Under the pieces are notes generated by a model. The model saw only the letters and a list, made by a program, of their open reading frames with translations, had not been told where the DNA came from and did not search any database. From assembly GCA_964468805.1 (NCBI GenBank), contig CAYXWM010000001.1, positions 62,001 to 126,000 on the forward strand: 64,000 bases of DNA, given 5' to 3'. How positions within the stretch are numbered: the stretch's first letter is position 1; every line of letters starts with the position of its first letter. This DNA is from CAYXWM01 sp964468805 (lineage in GTDB: Bacteria; Bacillota; Clostridia; Lachnospirales; WRBF01). The position numbers were made by a program, and so were the translations under genes. Positions 35,738 through 44,921 of the stretch are shown piece after piece.

Positions 35738-36908
35738 CTCGGTCTTTTTACCGGTTTATTTTAGTACCTCAGTATTTGCCCATACGGCGTCTATTCAAAT
35801 CAACGGACATAACAAATATAAGGCTGTAAGATTAACACCTGAAATTTATAACAATGCCAACAGTGATTTGTCGGACATTTTAATTAAAGACAGTAAAGGT
35901 GAGACTGTACCGTATTTTATTAACACAGGCTTACAAAACGGTTATGAGCATAACGAAACCTATTCCATGGAACTGATAAATTCATATACAAAGGAAAACG
36001 ATTTCTACTTTGACTATAAGCTATCTGCAATGAGAGAGAGCGATACTGTTGCAACATCTCTTGAATTCTCTACCTCTAATACCGATTTCGTTAAGATTAT
36101 CGATGTTTATGGCAGCTATGACAACTTACATTGGGATTTTGTACAGAATGATAAATTGTATGATGTTGATGACAAATCAAAGTTGGAAATTTCATTTAAC
36201 AAACCTCAGAAATACACACACTACCGTTTAAAACTTGGGAATAATGATGAAAAAATAGCCTTTGAAGCCGTAAACTTAGTTTACAGCATAAATTCCGGAG
36301 AGAAGAACTATTTTACAGAAAGGTTCAATCCCGAATTTAACATTGAGCAACGAGATAAAAAAACATTAATAAAAATAGTAGGTTTGAAACATTTGAGATT
36401 GAGTGAAGTTACAATCGAAACAGACAGTATGTTTAAGAGAATGGCAAACGCACCACTAGTAACAGGTAAAGAGATTTACAACTTGACGTTTAATAACACA
36501 ACTTACACAGATACCACTATTTCCCTTGATTGGCAGATTCCCAAGGATGATATTTACGTTATTACAATAAACGATAATGACGACAAGCCTATTAATATTA
36601 AAGGCATTACTGTGCTGTATTATTCAGAGGAAATAGTGTTTGAGGGAAATACAAGCCAAAACTACACTCTCAGTTTTGGTGAGGATGCTACAAAGACACC
36701 TCCTGTTTATGACATTACAAGCTACAAGGAAGAAATTTTAAAAACAGCAATTGATAAAGCAGCAATAGGAGCAATAATCTACGATGCAGAGCAGGAAAAC
36801 AGGGAAAACCCCAACGAGAAGAATTATCAAATTGTTTTTAATATAGTCGTAATAGGTACTACAGTATTGCTGGGCGGTTTGATTATCTATCGTTTAAAAA
36901 GAAAATAG
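35718..36908 (+). CDS. DUF3999-like secreted membrane-anchored protein
   Basis: About 396 residues. ATG 35718 follows GGAGGAGGTG by seven bases; TTG 35715 is also in frame. It has a signal peptide (KRIISSVFLPVYFSTSVFA), a beta-rich extracytoplasmic region with a discoidin-like pattern (FVKIIDVYGSYDNLHWDFVQNDKLYD) and a single C-terminal membrane segment (about 375-393) followed by KRK. DUF3999 proteins have this layout and accompany DUF2339 proteins; the pair probably forms a complex. Confidence 0.75.
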   Translation: MLKRIISSVFLPVYFSTSVFAHTASIQINGHNKYKAVRLTPEIYNNANSDLSDILIKDSKGETVPYFINTGLQNGYEHNETYSMELINSYTKENDFYFDYKLSAMRESDTVATSLEFSTSNTDFVKIIDVYGSYDNLHWDFVQNDKLYDVDDKSKLEISFNKPQKYTHYRLKLGNNDEKIAFEAVNLVYSINSGEKNYFTERFNPEFNIEQRDKKTLIKIVGLKHLRLSEVTIETDSMFKRMANAPLVTGKEIYNLTFNNTTYTDTTISLDWQIPKDDIYVITINDNDDKPINIKGITVLYYSEEIVFEGNTSQNYTLSFGEDATKTPPVYDITSYKEEILKTAIDKAAIGAIIYDAEQENRENPNEKNYQIVFNIVVIGTTVLLGGLIIYRLKRK

Positions 36909-36928
36909 GAATTATATTTAATTAAATG

Positions 36929-36967
36929 AAAAAAGTCGTTGAACAGAAAAAAATCAACGACTTTTTT
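36929..36967 (+). terminator. Rho-independent terminator
   Basis: AAAAAAGTCGTTGA (36929-36942) pairs perfectly with TCAACGACTTTTTT (36954-36967) around an 11-base loop. It closes the DUF2339/DUF3999 operon. Confidence 0.9.
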
Positions 36968-37021
36968 AAGTGTTTTCCTTAGTTCAATCGTTATGTATGT
37001 GTAAGAGAAAAATTACTGTAT

Positions 37022-37112
37022 TATACCTAATTGCCGATTAAGTAGAAACAAAAGAGTATAAGAGCGAACCGTTTACAAAGCTTTTGTTACTATCTTTATG
37101 CATTTAAGTATA
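37022..37112. repeat. Intergenic palindromic element (copy 1)
   Basis: Left arm TATACCTAATT and AGTAGAAACAAAAG (37041-37054), right arm CTTTTGTTACT (37081-37091) and ATTTAAGTATA (37102-37112) form an imperfect hairpin. The loop holds AAGAGCGAACCGTTTAC, also found in the copy at 58757-58895. It ends four bases before the sigma-factor ribosome site, so it could affect that gene's expression. Confidence 0.65.
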
Positions 37113-37132
37113 GACAAAGGAGATGATGAAAG

Positions 37133-37696
37133 ATGACGGATGAAGAAATTGCAAAAAGACTGTGTAAAAAGGACATGGTAGTTTTCGACTATATTATGGA
37201 GCATTACAATAAACTCTTGTGGGTTGTGGTGGGTAATATTTTGGAGAAAGCCGGTTCTCCGGAGGATATAGAAGATTGTATAAGTGATGTTTATATTAAA
37301 TTGTTGGAAAATCCCAAGCTTTATGATTATAAAAAGGGCAGTTTGAAGTCTTTTTTGGTCAGGGTCGGAAAAAACCTTGCAATTGATAAATACAGAAAAC
37401 TGACGAGGTGCAATGTTACTGCAATCAATGAATATTTCAGTGAAAACGAAGAGCAAGAGGAGGATTTGCTTCGGTCTATGCTTTCAAAGGAAAGCCGGGA
37501 ACAAATCTTAGAGGCGTTGGATAACCTAAAAGAGCCTGACAGAGAAATTATTGTAAGAAGATATTTTTACAATGAAAAGGTTAAGGTTATATCCGAGAAA
37601 ATGCGTATGCAGTCTAAGGAAATTGAAAACAAGCTATATCAAGGAAAGTTAAAATTGAAAACAATTTTAATTAACCGGGAGGGTTTTTATGAATAA
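37133..37696 (+). CDS. ECF-type RNA polymerase sigma factor
   Basis: 187 residues. Region 2 is FDYIMEHYNKLLWVVVGNILEKAGSPEDIEDCISDVYIKLLENP followed by GSLKSFLVRVGKNLAIDKYRK (DNA melting region, about 78-98). Region 4 is LKEPDREIIVRRYFYNEKVKVISEKMRMQSKEIENKLYQGKLKL. Such sigma factors redirect RNA polymerase to a small stress or envelope regulon. ATG 37133 has AAAGGAG about ten bases upstream. The gene overlaps the next by eight bases, the usual pairing with an anti-sigma factor. Confidence 0.9.
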   Translation: MTDEEIAKRLCKKDMVVFDYIMEHYNKLLWVVVGNILEKAGSPEDIEDCISDVYIKLLENPKLYDYKKGSLKSFLVRVGKNLAIDKYRKLTRCNVTAINEYFSENEEQEEDLLRSMLSKESREQILEALDNLKEPDREIIVRRYFYNEKVKVISEKMRMQSKEIENKLYQGKLKLKTILINREGFYE

Positions 37697-39185
37697 CAAG
37701 GACTTCATTCATGAGCCGGATGATAGGGAAATTGATATGATGCTAAAATATGTCCCTACATATTCGGAGGTTAATGCAAGAAATATAAAAAATAAATTTG
37801 AGGAAAAAGCAAAAGTGAAACAAAGAAAGTTTTCATTTAAGAAGTTGGCGTTGGTTGGTATAGCGGCATCTATGGTGCTGGTTACGACCCTTGTCTATGC
37901 AAATATACTTGATTTAAGTAAAATATACAGAATTATCTTTGGAGAAAACTCGGAATACGTTGAGCAGCACATCGAATCCATAGTCGGAGCAAACGATATA
38001 TCACCAACTAATGAAAATCGTGATAAGGATGAAAGCGTACAACCTATTGAAAACGCGGCTGCGCCGGCAATACAAAGTGAATATGATGGGATTGTTATTA
38101 AGCTGATTTCTGCCATTAACGATGAAAATGTATTGAGAATTTTTGCCACCGTTACGGATACAAAAGGCGACCGACTTGGCGAATCTCTTGACTTTTCAAG
38201 CTGGGGGTTAAGTCAAGGCTATGGCGGTAACGTAAGTGTAGTTGATTATAATAAGGACACAAAGACAGCAACCATAATGATAACTTCATTGGGAAGCGAC
38301 CATACCGGCAACGCAACCCTTACCATAAACGGTTTTTCGGTGGGACGCCAATATCTTGAAAATTTACCCGAAAGTAAAATTAACATAGGCGAACTTATTA
38401 AGGGACATACTCCAAAAATAATTTCTCAAGATGAAGTTTGTAAACGCGGCGGTGTCAGTAACGACCGGGAGTTGTATGAAAAATCCGGTTTGTTGAAATT
38501 TGATGAAATAAGCGTTCCATTCGAAAATACGGGCATGTTTTCAATTTCCAATATGGGTTTTGTTAACGGATGCCTGCACATACAAGCAAAAGCTGTTTGG
38601 AGTGATACATTCTTCGTTGATGCTCCTTACATTAATACTAAGCTTATAAATCCGGAAAAAGGATTGGTTTATGAACCCATTTCAAGGATTGATTTTATTT
38701 TGGATAAAAAATATGCATATGAAATATATGCCAAAGAACCCCATGATCAATACATTGAAATGATTTATGACGGTATAACAAATCCGGAACAATTAAATGA
38801 TTTATCGCTTACAATTGACTACATGATTTCGCCCAAGATTACAGAAGGTAAATGGGAATTTTCATTTATGGTTCCGGAAAAGGTTACTACAGAATTTAAT
38901 ATTGACAGAGAGCTACCTATAAACGGTGAGAAATTAAAAATCGAAAAGGTTTCATTGTCTCCGCTGGGAATAACCGTCCATTTACCCCGAAATATGTCGG
39001 CTGAATACAATCATAGGGATTTGGCAAGTGTTGAGTATGAAGACGGGACTGTGGTTGAATTGACGGGGGCGTCAATCCATACTTATGAAGACGAATCCAC
39101 CCTTATTTTTGGAGGACAAATTATTGAAATTGAAAAGATTAAACAAATAATGATTAACGGTGAAATAATAAATATATCGAAGTGA
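37689..39185 (+). CDS. DUF4179 anti-sigma-factor-like membrane protein
   Basis: 498 residues, ATG overlapping the sigma gene. A cytoplasmic N-terminus (about 1-55, DREIDMMLKYVPTYSEVNARNI) could bind the sigma factor; one membrane segment (about 57-77, LALVGIAASMVLVTTLVYANIL) and a large extracytoplasmic domain with DUF4179-type features (VIKLISAINDENVLRIFATVTD, SWGLSQGYGG) follow. The probable role is to hold the sigma factor inactive until an extracytoplasmic signal is sensed. The signal is unknown. Confidence 0.8.
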   Translation: MNNKDFIHEPDDREIDMMLKYVPTYSEVNARNIKNKFEEKAKVKQRKFSFKKLALVGIAASMVLVTTLVYANILDLSKIYRIIFGENSEYVEQHIESIVGANDISPTNENRDKDESVQPIENAAAPAIQSEYDGIVIKLISAINDENVLRIFATVTDTKGDRLGESLDFSSWGLSQGYGGNVSVVDYNKDTKTATIMITSLGSDHTGNATLTINGFSVGRQYLENLPESKINIGELIKGHTPKIISQDEVCKRGGVSNDRELYEKSGLLKFDEISVPFENTGMFSISNMGFVNGCLHIQAKAVWSDTFFVDAPYINTKLINPEKGLVYEPISRIDFILDKKYAYEIYAKEPHDQYIEMIYDGITNPEQLNDLSLTIDYMISPKITEGKWEFSFMVPEKVTTEFNIDRELPINGEKLKIEKVSLSPLGITVHLPRNMSAEYNHRDLASVEYEDGTVVELTGASIHTYEDESTLIFGGQIIEIEKIKQIMINGEIINISK

Positions 39186-39209
39186 TATTTAATTTTAAAA
39201 TATAAATTC

Positions 39210-39240
39210 GAAAAGAAAACCTGTTTAAGGTTTTCTTTTC
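39210..39240 (+). terminator. Terminator of the sigma/anti-sigma operon
   Basis: GAAAAGAAAACC and GGTTTTCTTTTC pair perfectly over 12 bases around a TGTTTAA loop. The T-rich right arm gives a partial U-tract. Confidence 0.7.
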
Positions 39241-39437
39241 TGTTTATACACATCAATTTCTTATTTCTTTTTATCCAATCCACAATCCAGGGCGATTTAT
39301 GGGCGTTGACTTATATTGTATTAACAATATTGAGAGGAACGTTGTAAGATAATACATACGAATTGAAGCTGAGTCAATATCTATTCTATGGTTTTTATGT
39401 TATGGTTAATAAAACTTAAAGATTGGAGCGGATGAAT

Positions 39438-41657
39438 ATGAAAAAACGTATATTTGCAATATTTCTGGCCCTTTTAATGTTTACGGCAACTATGTCTTTT
39501 GTAAACACTTTTGCGGCATCATCCAGTTACACGGAAAGTAACAATAAGGGAAACAACAGTGCCAAAGAAGCGGAAAGTATTTCCCCGGGGACTGTGGTTT
39601 CAGGATTTTTAGAGATGTGGGACAAAGATATATATAAATTTACACTACCCACCAACGGCAGATTGAATATAGACTTTTTAAAGGGCGACAAGCAGATGTC
39701 GGCAAGTATTAATACCCTATACAGCAGAGAATACGGCATCCTTACCGCAATTGCAGGTGGCGATTATCCGGCAACTGCTGAATTTAAAGGAATGGAAGGT
39801 TGGGAACGGGTATATCCTTTTACAACCCGAACTATTCGTATGGCTCCGGGAGAGTATTATTTACAATTAATAGGCGGTACCAGTACATTGAAACCGGTTG
39901 ATTTTGGCTACGAATTTGTAATTAACTTTACGCCGGAAGACCCCGAATTATATCAGGTAGTGCCAAACGGTTCAAAAGATACGGCAAACCCAATAAAGCT
40001 TAATCAGCCGAAAATCGGCAACCACAACGGCGGAGTGATAACTTATTATTATACAATTGACTTGCCTCAAGACACTACGGTAAAGTTGAAGTATGAAAAG
40101 CTTGAAGGTATAGACTGCCATTCAATCGAATTTTCTCAAGGATACAGTGATTATAAAACCTTTCAATTCGGATTGAAAGATAAACCTATTCCAAACGAAA
40201 CAGAAAGCTTTAAAATGCCGGCAGGTGTAAATCATATTAGCGTGCAAAGTTTTGGTAACTTTTACACCGGCAGTACTGACAGCGAAAACCCTTACTATGA
40301 TTACAAAATAACACTTTTAACAGCGGATGAAGTAAGCCGTCCTGAACCGACTCCAACACCAACCCGAACCCCGGCTCCAACTCCAACCCGAACACCAACG
40401 CCAACTCCAACTCCAACCCCAACCCCATCAGAGCCAACAGGCACAAATCCGGGCGGTTTTGACTTAGAAGCCATAGCCGTGGGCGTTAAATTAAAATGGA
40501 ACTCATTAAGCGGCGGCTTGGGCTACAGACTTTATCGTTCCCAAAGCTCGGGCGTTGAAGGTATTTCCGTTACAGATTTTTATATTACCTCCAACCAATT
40601 CGTTGATGTAAATGTGGACGCGAAGAAAACCTACTACTATACTGTTCGTCAGGTGCTTGCGGAAGCACGGCCCTTTAGCGGAATTCCGGAAAAATTGGGT
40701 CCTGCATCCTCACAAATTAAGGTGACCACAGGAAGCGAAATTTTAGGCGGAAACAGCTCCGATACATCATCACGCAAAAGGTTTATTCTAATGAAGCTTA
40801 ACGACCCTATGATGAACGCAGACGGTATTTTGGAAGAGATCGATCCCGGTCGCGGAACTACGCCCATTATTTATTCAAGCCGTACATTAGTACCCATTCG
40901 AGCCATTGTTGAAAAAATGGGTGGTACTGTGAATTGGGACGACCGCACCAAAAAAATAGCCCTAGAAAATTCCGGCAAACACGTTGTAATGTGGTTGGAG
41001 GACAAATCCATTGTTGTTAACGGCTCAACTAAAAGCATAGATGTTACTCCCAAAAGCATTAACGGCAGAACCATGGTGCCCATACGTTTTGCGGCTGAAA
41101 ACTTGGGCTGTCAAGTGGATTGGTTAAATTCGACCAAAGAAATTGTCATTGTGTATTATGGTGACGGAAGCAATCTCGGCAGTTCTTCAGATAGCAGAGA
41201 TTACGATCCTCCTGAAAACAATAACAACAACAGCAACAACAGCTATAACAATACCTCCTCCAACTCGGGCGATTTAATCGGAACATGGCATGGAGAAAAT
41301 TTGGAAGAAGGCGACGAAGATTATGTTTATGAGTTTGCTTTTTTGGCTAACGGCAGATATTGCTTGTACAGCTCTTCAGGCGAAGCCGGCGGACCTTTAG
41401 CTGTTGTTATGGAAGTTGGCAACTATACCGTTTCAGGCGGTAAAGTAAGTTTAAAGGGTACACGTAAGTTTTATTCAAACGGGAACGAAATAAACTCATA
41501 TTCAGTTAATTACTCCGCCGATTTTTCTGTCAGCGGCAGTACATTGGATTGGACGGCATATGTGGACAATGCGGACGAATATTTCGCACTTCTGGATAAA
41601 GTTCGTCAACAAGGAAGATTGACAAAAGGCGAACCAAAGGTGATTTGGGATTTTTAA
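39438..41657 (+). CDS. Secreted multidomain protein with FnIII-like and copper-amine-oxidase-N-like domains
   Basis: About 739 residues from ATG 39438 (GGAG nine bases upstream; TTG 39423 and ATG 39432 in frame). Domains in order: a signal peptide ending near FAASS, two PPC-like beta domains (about 35-290; NSAKEAESISPGTVVSGFLE), a PTPTP linker (about 303-335), a FnIII-like domain (GGFDLEAIAVGVKLKWNSLS), a copper-amine-oxidase-N-like domain (about 445-585) and a C-terminal lipocalin-like part (LIGTWHGENLEEGD). These modules are typical of clostridial surface or cell-wall-associated proteins; the middle part is shared with 46471. No enzyme active site is visible. Confidence 0.82.
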   Translation: MKKRIFAIFLALLMFTATMSFVNTFAASSSYTESNNKGNNSAKEAESISPGTVVSGFLEMWDKDIYKFTLPTNGRLNIDFLKGDKQMSASINTLYSREYGILTAIAGGDYPATAEFKGMEGWERVYPFTTRTIRMAPGEYYLQLIGGTSTLKPVDFGYEFVINFTPEDPELYQVVPNGSKDTANPIKLNQPKIGNHNGGVITYYYTIDLPQDTTVKLKYEKLEGIDCHSIEFSQGYSDYKTFQFGLKDKPIPNETESFKMPAGVNHISVQSFGNFYTGSTDSENPYYDYKITLLTADEVSRPEPTPTPTRTPAPTPTRTPTPTPTPTPTPSEPTGTNPGGFDLEAIAVGVKLKWNSLSGGLGYRLYRSQSSGVEGISVTDFYITSNQFVDVNVDAKKTYYYTVRQVLAEARPFSGIPEKLGPASSQIKVTTGSEILGGNSSDTSSRKRFILMKLNDPMMNADGILEEIDPGRGTTPIIYSSRTLVPIRAIVEKMGGTVNWDDRTKKIALENSGKHVVMWLEDKSIVVNGSTKSIDVTPKSINGRTMVPIRFAAENLGCQVDWLNSTKEIVIVYYGDGSNLGSSSDSRDYDPPENNNNNSNNSYNNTSSNSGDLIGTWHGENLEEGDEDYVYEFAFLANGRYCLYSSSGEAGGPLAVVMEVGNYTVSGGKVSLKGTRKFYSNGNEINSYSVNYSADFSVSGSTLDWTAYVDNADEYFALLDKVRQQGRLTKGEPKVIWDF

Positions 41658-41741
41658 TCTAATCGCCACATGGATAGATCGATTTAATTCACCCTGAGGA
41701 TTTCCGGGTAAAGTATTGGCATGGGACTAAAAAAGCTTTTC

Positions 41742-41781
41742 AACTTAAAAAGCCGTCATTTAGATGACGGCTTTTTAAGTT
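41742..41781 (+). terminator. Perfect 18-bp terminator hairpin
   Basis: 41742-41759 and 41764-41781 pair without mismatch around TTAG; the right arm contains GCCGTCAT-type pairing followed by CTTTTT. It follows the secreted-protein gene by about 85 bases. Confidence 0.9.
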
Positions 41782-41820
41782 CGATATTATATCCATAATA
41801 TGAATATCAATTTTCAAATG

Positions 41821-41994
41821 TTATGAATTCACCCTTACCATTTTCCTCCGGTCATTGTCTTTCGGTTTACCGGTGAAGTTATAATTTATTACCCGTGCAT
41901 TTGGGGCGTGGGTAACAATCAGTACATTTTTACTCTTGTATTTTTCTGCAACTATTTCACACACATCGAAGTTTCGTTTAATAAATGCTTTCAT
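41821..41994 (-). pseudogene. C-terminal fragment of a histidine phosphatase
   Basis: 57 codons on the minus strand. After MKAFIKRNFDVCEIVAEKYK the sequence reads KNVLIVTHAPNARVINYNF and TGKPKDND, which is the end of a histidine (phosphoglycerate-mutase-like) phosphatase, including the second catalytic-region VTH motif. The N-terminal RHG part is missing and no ribosome site precedes the ATG, so this is a gene remnant. Confidence 0.6.
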
Positions 41995-42042
41995 ATTTTA
42001 CCGCTGTCATTGGCGATTGCTCATTTTTAAGAATAACTGCCC

Positions 42043-42969
42043 TTACTTTTTGCTCACAGGAATCCAAATCTCCGTAATGTATTTACCGTTGCCCTTGCTA
42101 TAATGCACTTCCAACTCAGGGGCGTTTGCTAAAAGGTAGTCAGAGGTTGCAAACCATTCTGTAAAAATACGTTTCCACATGGCAGCTGCCTGTTGTGCGG
42201 CTTCAATCATGCTTAATTCTTCTGTCCGGAAGATTGCCCATGTAGAAGCAGGAACATTAAGAGTGATAAAATCCTTTGGAACTTCAATATTTGATATAAA
42301 GTAACCTATCAAATAGGAATATGACGTATCAGTGCAATTGAACATTGCTGCATGTAAGGGTGTGTTGTCATCAAGATGAGCAGCACGGCGGATTTTTGTC
42401 ATTGTACCGTCAGTTCTGCATAACTTCCAAAACTTCGGAACAGAGGTGAAGTTTTGATTATCCACAGTGCTGATTTCGGTAGCAACACCAAAGATTTCGA
42501 AGCCTGCTTTTTTCTCGATTTTATACTCCATAGCGGTTTCTCCTTTAATCGAGATGTGGAAAGCTACGCAAGGATAGGCTTTTAGGCGAAAACCACTTTC
42601 TTTCACAGCCGAGGGAGCAATGCCGTGCATGTTTTTAAATGCTCGGGCAAATGCTTCCGGTGATTCATACCCAAACTTTATAGCCGTGTCTATCACCTTA
42701 ACCCTGCTGTCTTGAAGCTCAAAGGCAGCAAGGGTCAAGCGTCTGCGACGGATATATTCAGATAGCGGTATCTCAGCAATGTAAGAAAAGATTCGTTGAA
42801 AATGATGAACAGAGCAACAAGCAATTCGTGCAACTTCATTATAATCAACTTCACTGTCAAGATGCCCTTCAATATATGTAATAGCACTGTTCAAGCTCTG
42901 TATTCGGTCTATATTAGAAAAGAAGCAGTTTTCGCTGTTAGTTTGGTCAATCTTTTTTCGCCAATCCAA
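42043..42969 (-). CDS. AraC-family regulator with GyrI-like ligand-binding domain
   Basis: 308 residues, TTG start with GGAGA seven bases upstream. The N-terminal ~110 residues are a double helix-turn-helix AraC domain (NSAITYIEGHLDSEVDYNEVARIACCSVHHFQRIFSYI, and GYESPEAFARAFKNMHGIAPSAVKE). The rest is a GyrI-like small-molecule-binding domain (YKIEKKAGFEIFGVATEIS, EVHYSKGNGKYITEIWIPV). This is the Rob/BltR-like layout that senses hydrophobic compounds and controls efflux or resistance. It lies among single-gene units. Confidence 0.88.
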   Translation of the reverse strand: MDWRKKIDQTNSENCFFSNIDRIQSLNSAITYIEGHLDSEVDYNEVARIACCSVHHFQRIFSYIAEIPLSEYIRRRRLTLAAFELQDSRVKVIDTAIKFGYESPEAFARAFKNMHGIAPSAVKESGFRLKAYPCVAFHISIKGETAMEYKIEKKAGFEIFGVATEISTVDNQNFTSVPKFWKLCRTDGTMTKIRRAAHLDDNTPLHAAMFNCTDTSYSYLIGYFISNIEVPKDFITLNVPASTWAIFRTEELSMIEAAQQAAAMWKRIFTEWFATSDYLLANAPELEVHYSKGNGKYITEIWIPVSKK

Positions 42970-43080
42970 GTAATCGTCTCCACTCTATTAAAGGATACAA
43001 AAATAGTCCGATATTTGCCTTGCAATTACTGAACAGATATTATCAGTAACGATTTTATCGTTGAAAACATTACATATAAA

Positions 43081-43752
43081 CTATATCCCGAATCGCATAG
43101 GACAAATAACACGGCACATATTACATTCCACCGTATCAAAACCACGTTCGGTTTTGCTGTAAGAAGTAATACGACATAATTTTTGATTAACAGTTCCATG
43201 CTGAATAGCATTAACAGGACAATTATCCAAACATTTTGTGCAACTTTTTATGCAAATGTCTTCGCATAGTTCATCAGATTGTAAGTCTAAATCAGTCAAA
43301 ATAGCTCCAACAGTCAGTAGATTTCCGTACTTGGGATTAATTAGTAAACTGTTTTTTCCAATCTCACCAATTCCACTTAGTACAGCAGCATGCTTCATGG
43401 AAATAAGACCTTTTCCTATCATATTTTCTTTATCCCAAAAATCATATGGAGCATCGCAAGGTACAGGCACTGCTAATGCTTTAAATCTTTCTTCAATTTT
43501 TTTAGCTCCCAATAATGATATTTCGTCGGCCTTTTGGCAAATAAAGGAGTTGAAATGACCATAAATTAGTCGGGAATCTACTTTAGTAATACCCTTAGGC
43601 AGAGCAATTCCGAATACTATTACTGATTTACATCCCTCAAATATATCAATAGGAGAAAACCCTTGCGGGGCGTTTTTAAATCGGTCAATATTAGCTATAC
43701 CGCAAACATCTGCACCATATGAGATTACAACTTCTTTTATACAATTCTCCAT
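43081..43752 (-). CDS. Epoxyqueuosine-reductase-like 4Fe-4S protein
   Basis: About 223 residues. ATG 43752 is placed six bases after GGGGTGA; an in-frame GTG lies at 43761. The N-terminal part (GADVCGIANIDRFKNAP, SVIVFGIALPKG) and the central GIGEIGKNSLLINPKYG match the QueG-like reductase fold. Two ferredoxin motifs follow: CIKSCTKCLDNCPVNAI and the shorter CNMCRVICP at the very end. True QueG is about 380 residues, with extra C-terminal repeats, so this is a short relative often annotated as a ferredoxin or cobalamin-dependent-reductase-like protein. The substrate is unknown. Confidence 0.7.
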   Translation of the reverse strand: MENCIKEVVISYGADVCGIANIDRFKNAPQGFSPIDIFEGCKSVIVFGIALPKGITKVDSRLIYGHFNSFICQKADEISLLGAKKIEERFKALAVPVPCDAPYDFWDKENMIGKGLISMKHAAVLSGIGEIGKNSLLINPKYGNLLTVGAILTDLDLQSDELCEDICIKSCTKCLDNCPVNAIQHGTVNQKLCRITSYSKTERGFDTVECNMCRVICPMRFGI

Positions 43753-44121
43753 TTTTTTCACCCCAATATTTACTCCCTCGTTTCTTTTATTGTCCGAATA
43801 ATTTCTTAAAGAAATAAAGGGTTTTATAGGCTAATCTTCTTTTCTTGCTTAAAATACGTTCCTGCTCAATTGCAACATTCATTTATATCCCAAATAATGA
43901 CATTATATTGTACAATAACATAACTTTCAATATTTCAGATAATTATTTGTAAATACATTTAATAATTACAACGAGTACAGAAACCGTGTTGGTTAGGTAC
44001 AGGAGTTTTTACAACTAAAGCGTTGATAAACGGATGTGTTTTTATAAAAACATATCCATTTTTTAGCTTCTGTGATATACTTGGGAAATTACTATATTAT
44101 AATAGTTATGGAGGCTCAATA
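43753..44121. other. Divergent intergenic region
   Basis: It is AT-rich. It contains a near-perfect palindrome at 44032-44057 with a following T-run and a TATAAT at 44098-44103 close to the methyltransferase ribosome site, but no good -35 at the right spacing. No coding signal was seen. Confidence 0.4.
44032..44064 (+). terminator. Terminator-like hairpin upstream of methyltransferase
   Basis: GGATGTGTTTTTA and TAAAAACATATCC (44032-44057) pair with one G-T and no loop, followed by ATTTTTT. No gene is seen upstream on this strand, so it could be an attenuator or a remnant. Confidence 0.45.
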
Positions 44122-44790
44122 ATGGGTATAAAAGAACAATTCGACTATATATCCGAAAAGTATGACAAACAGCGTCGTCAATTAATTCCTTGCTTTGATG
44201 ATTATTATAATCTTACGCTTAATGTTATGGACTTTAAAGGAGAAGTGCCTAAAATTTTAGATATAGGAAGCGGCACAGGTTTATTTTCTTCTATAGTGTT
44301 GCAAAAGTATCCAAACGCAGAATTTACCCTGATAGACTTATCCAAAAAGATGTTGGAAGTAGCCAAGAAACGCTTTGACGGAAGCAAAAACTTTAAATTT
44401 ATTGTAGCAGACTATACCCGATATGATTTTGAAGAAAAGTTCGACATTATCATATCCGCTTTATCTATTCATCATTTGTCCGGTGACCAAAAGGAATCGT
44501 TATACAAAAAATGTTACGACATGTTGAATAACAACGGTATCTTTGTAAACGTAGACCAAGTTTTAAGTCCATCACCGGAAATTGAATCTATGTTTACCGG
44601 CTTATGGCATAAATTTGTTGATAACAGCGGACTATCTCAAGAAGAAATACAAAAAGCTTATGAAAGAACCGGTTTTGATAATCCCTCAACATTAGCCGAC
44701 CAACTGGAGTGGCTCAATAAGGCAGGATTTAAACAGGCAGACTGTTTATATAAATACTATCATTTTTGCGTACTTTACGCTAAAAAATAA
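44122..44790 (+). CDS. Class I SAM-dependent methyltransferase
   Basis: About 222 residues. ATG 44122 follows GGAGG by seven bases; an in-frame start at 44023 has no ribosome site. Motif I is ILDIGSGTGLFSSIV (SAM-binding Gly-rich loop), motif II is FTLIDLSKKMLEVAKKRF, and motif IV is FDIIISALSIHHLSG. This is the UbiE/BioC-like small-molecule group. The C-terminal LADQLEWLNKAGFKQADCLYKY is typical. Its substrate is unknown. It is a single gene closed by a terminator. Confidence 0.87.
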   Translation: MGIKEQFDYISEKYDKQRRQLIPCFDDYYNLTLNVMDFKGEVPKILDIGSGTGLFSSIVLQKYPNAEFTLIDLSKKMLEVAKKRFDGSKNFKFIVADYTRYDFEEKFDIIISALSIHHLSGDQKESLYKKCYDMLNNNGIFVNVDQVLSPSPEIESMFTGLWHKFVDNSGLSQEEIQKAYERTGFDNPSTLADQLEWLNKAGFKQADCLYKYYHFCVLYAKK

Positions 44791-44866
44791 ATTTGACAGC
44801 AATTAATGTTGTTTAATCAAAAATGGTCAGTATTCACAAGAAAAACTCATATACCGGCTTTATGAC

Positions 44867-44907
44867 GTTAAAAGGCACATGGTTACTTTAACCATGTGCC
44901 TTTTAAC
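44867..44907. terminator. Perfect 19-bp bidirectional terminator
   Basis: 44867-44885 and 44889-44907 pair without mismatch around a CTT loop, with GGCACATGG in the stem and T-rich right arm. It lies between the convergent methyltransferase and GyrI-like genes. Confidence 0.88.
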
Positions 44908-44921
44908 TTGTATTAAGAAAT

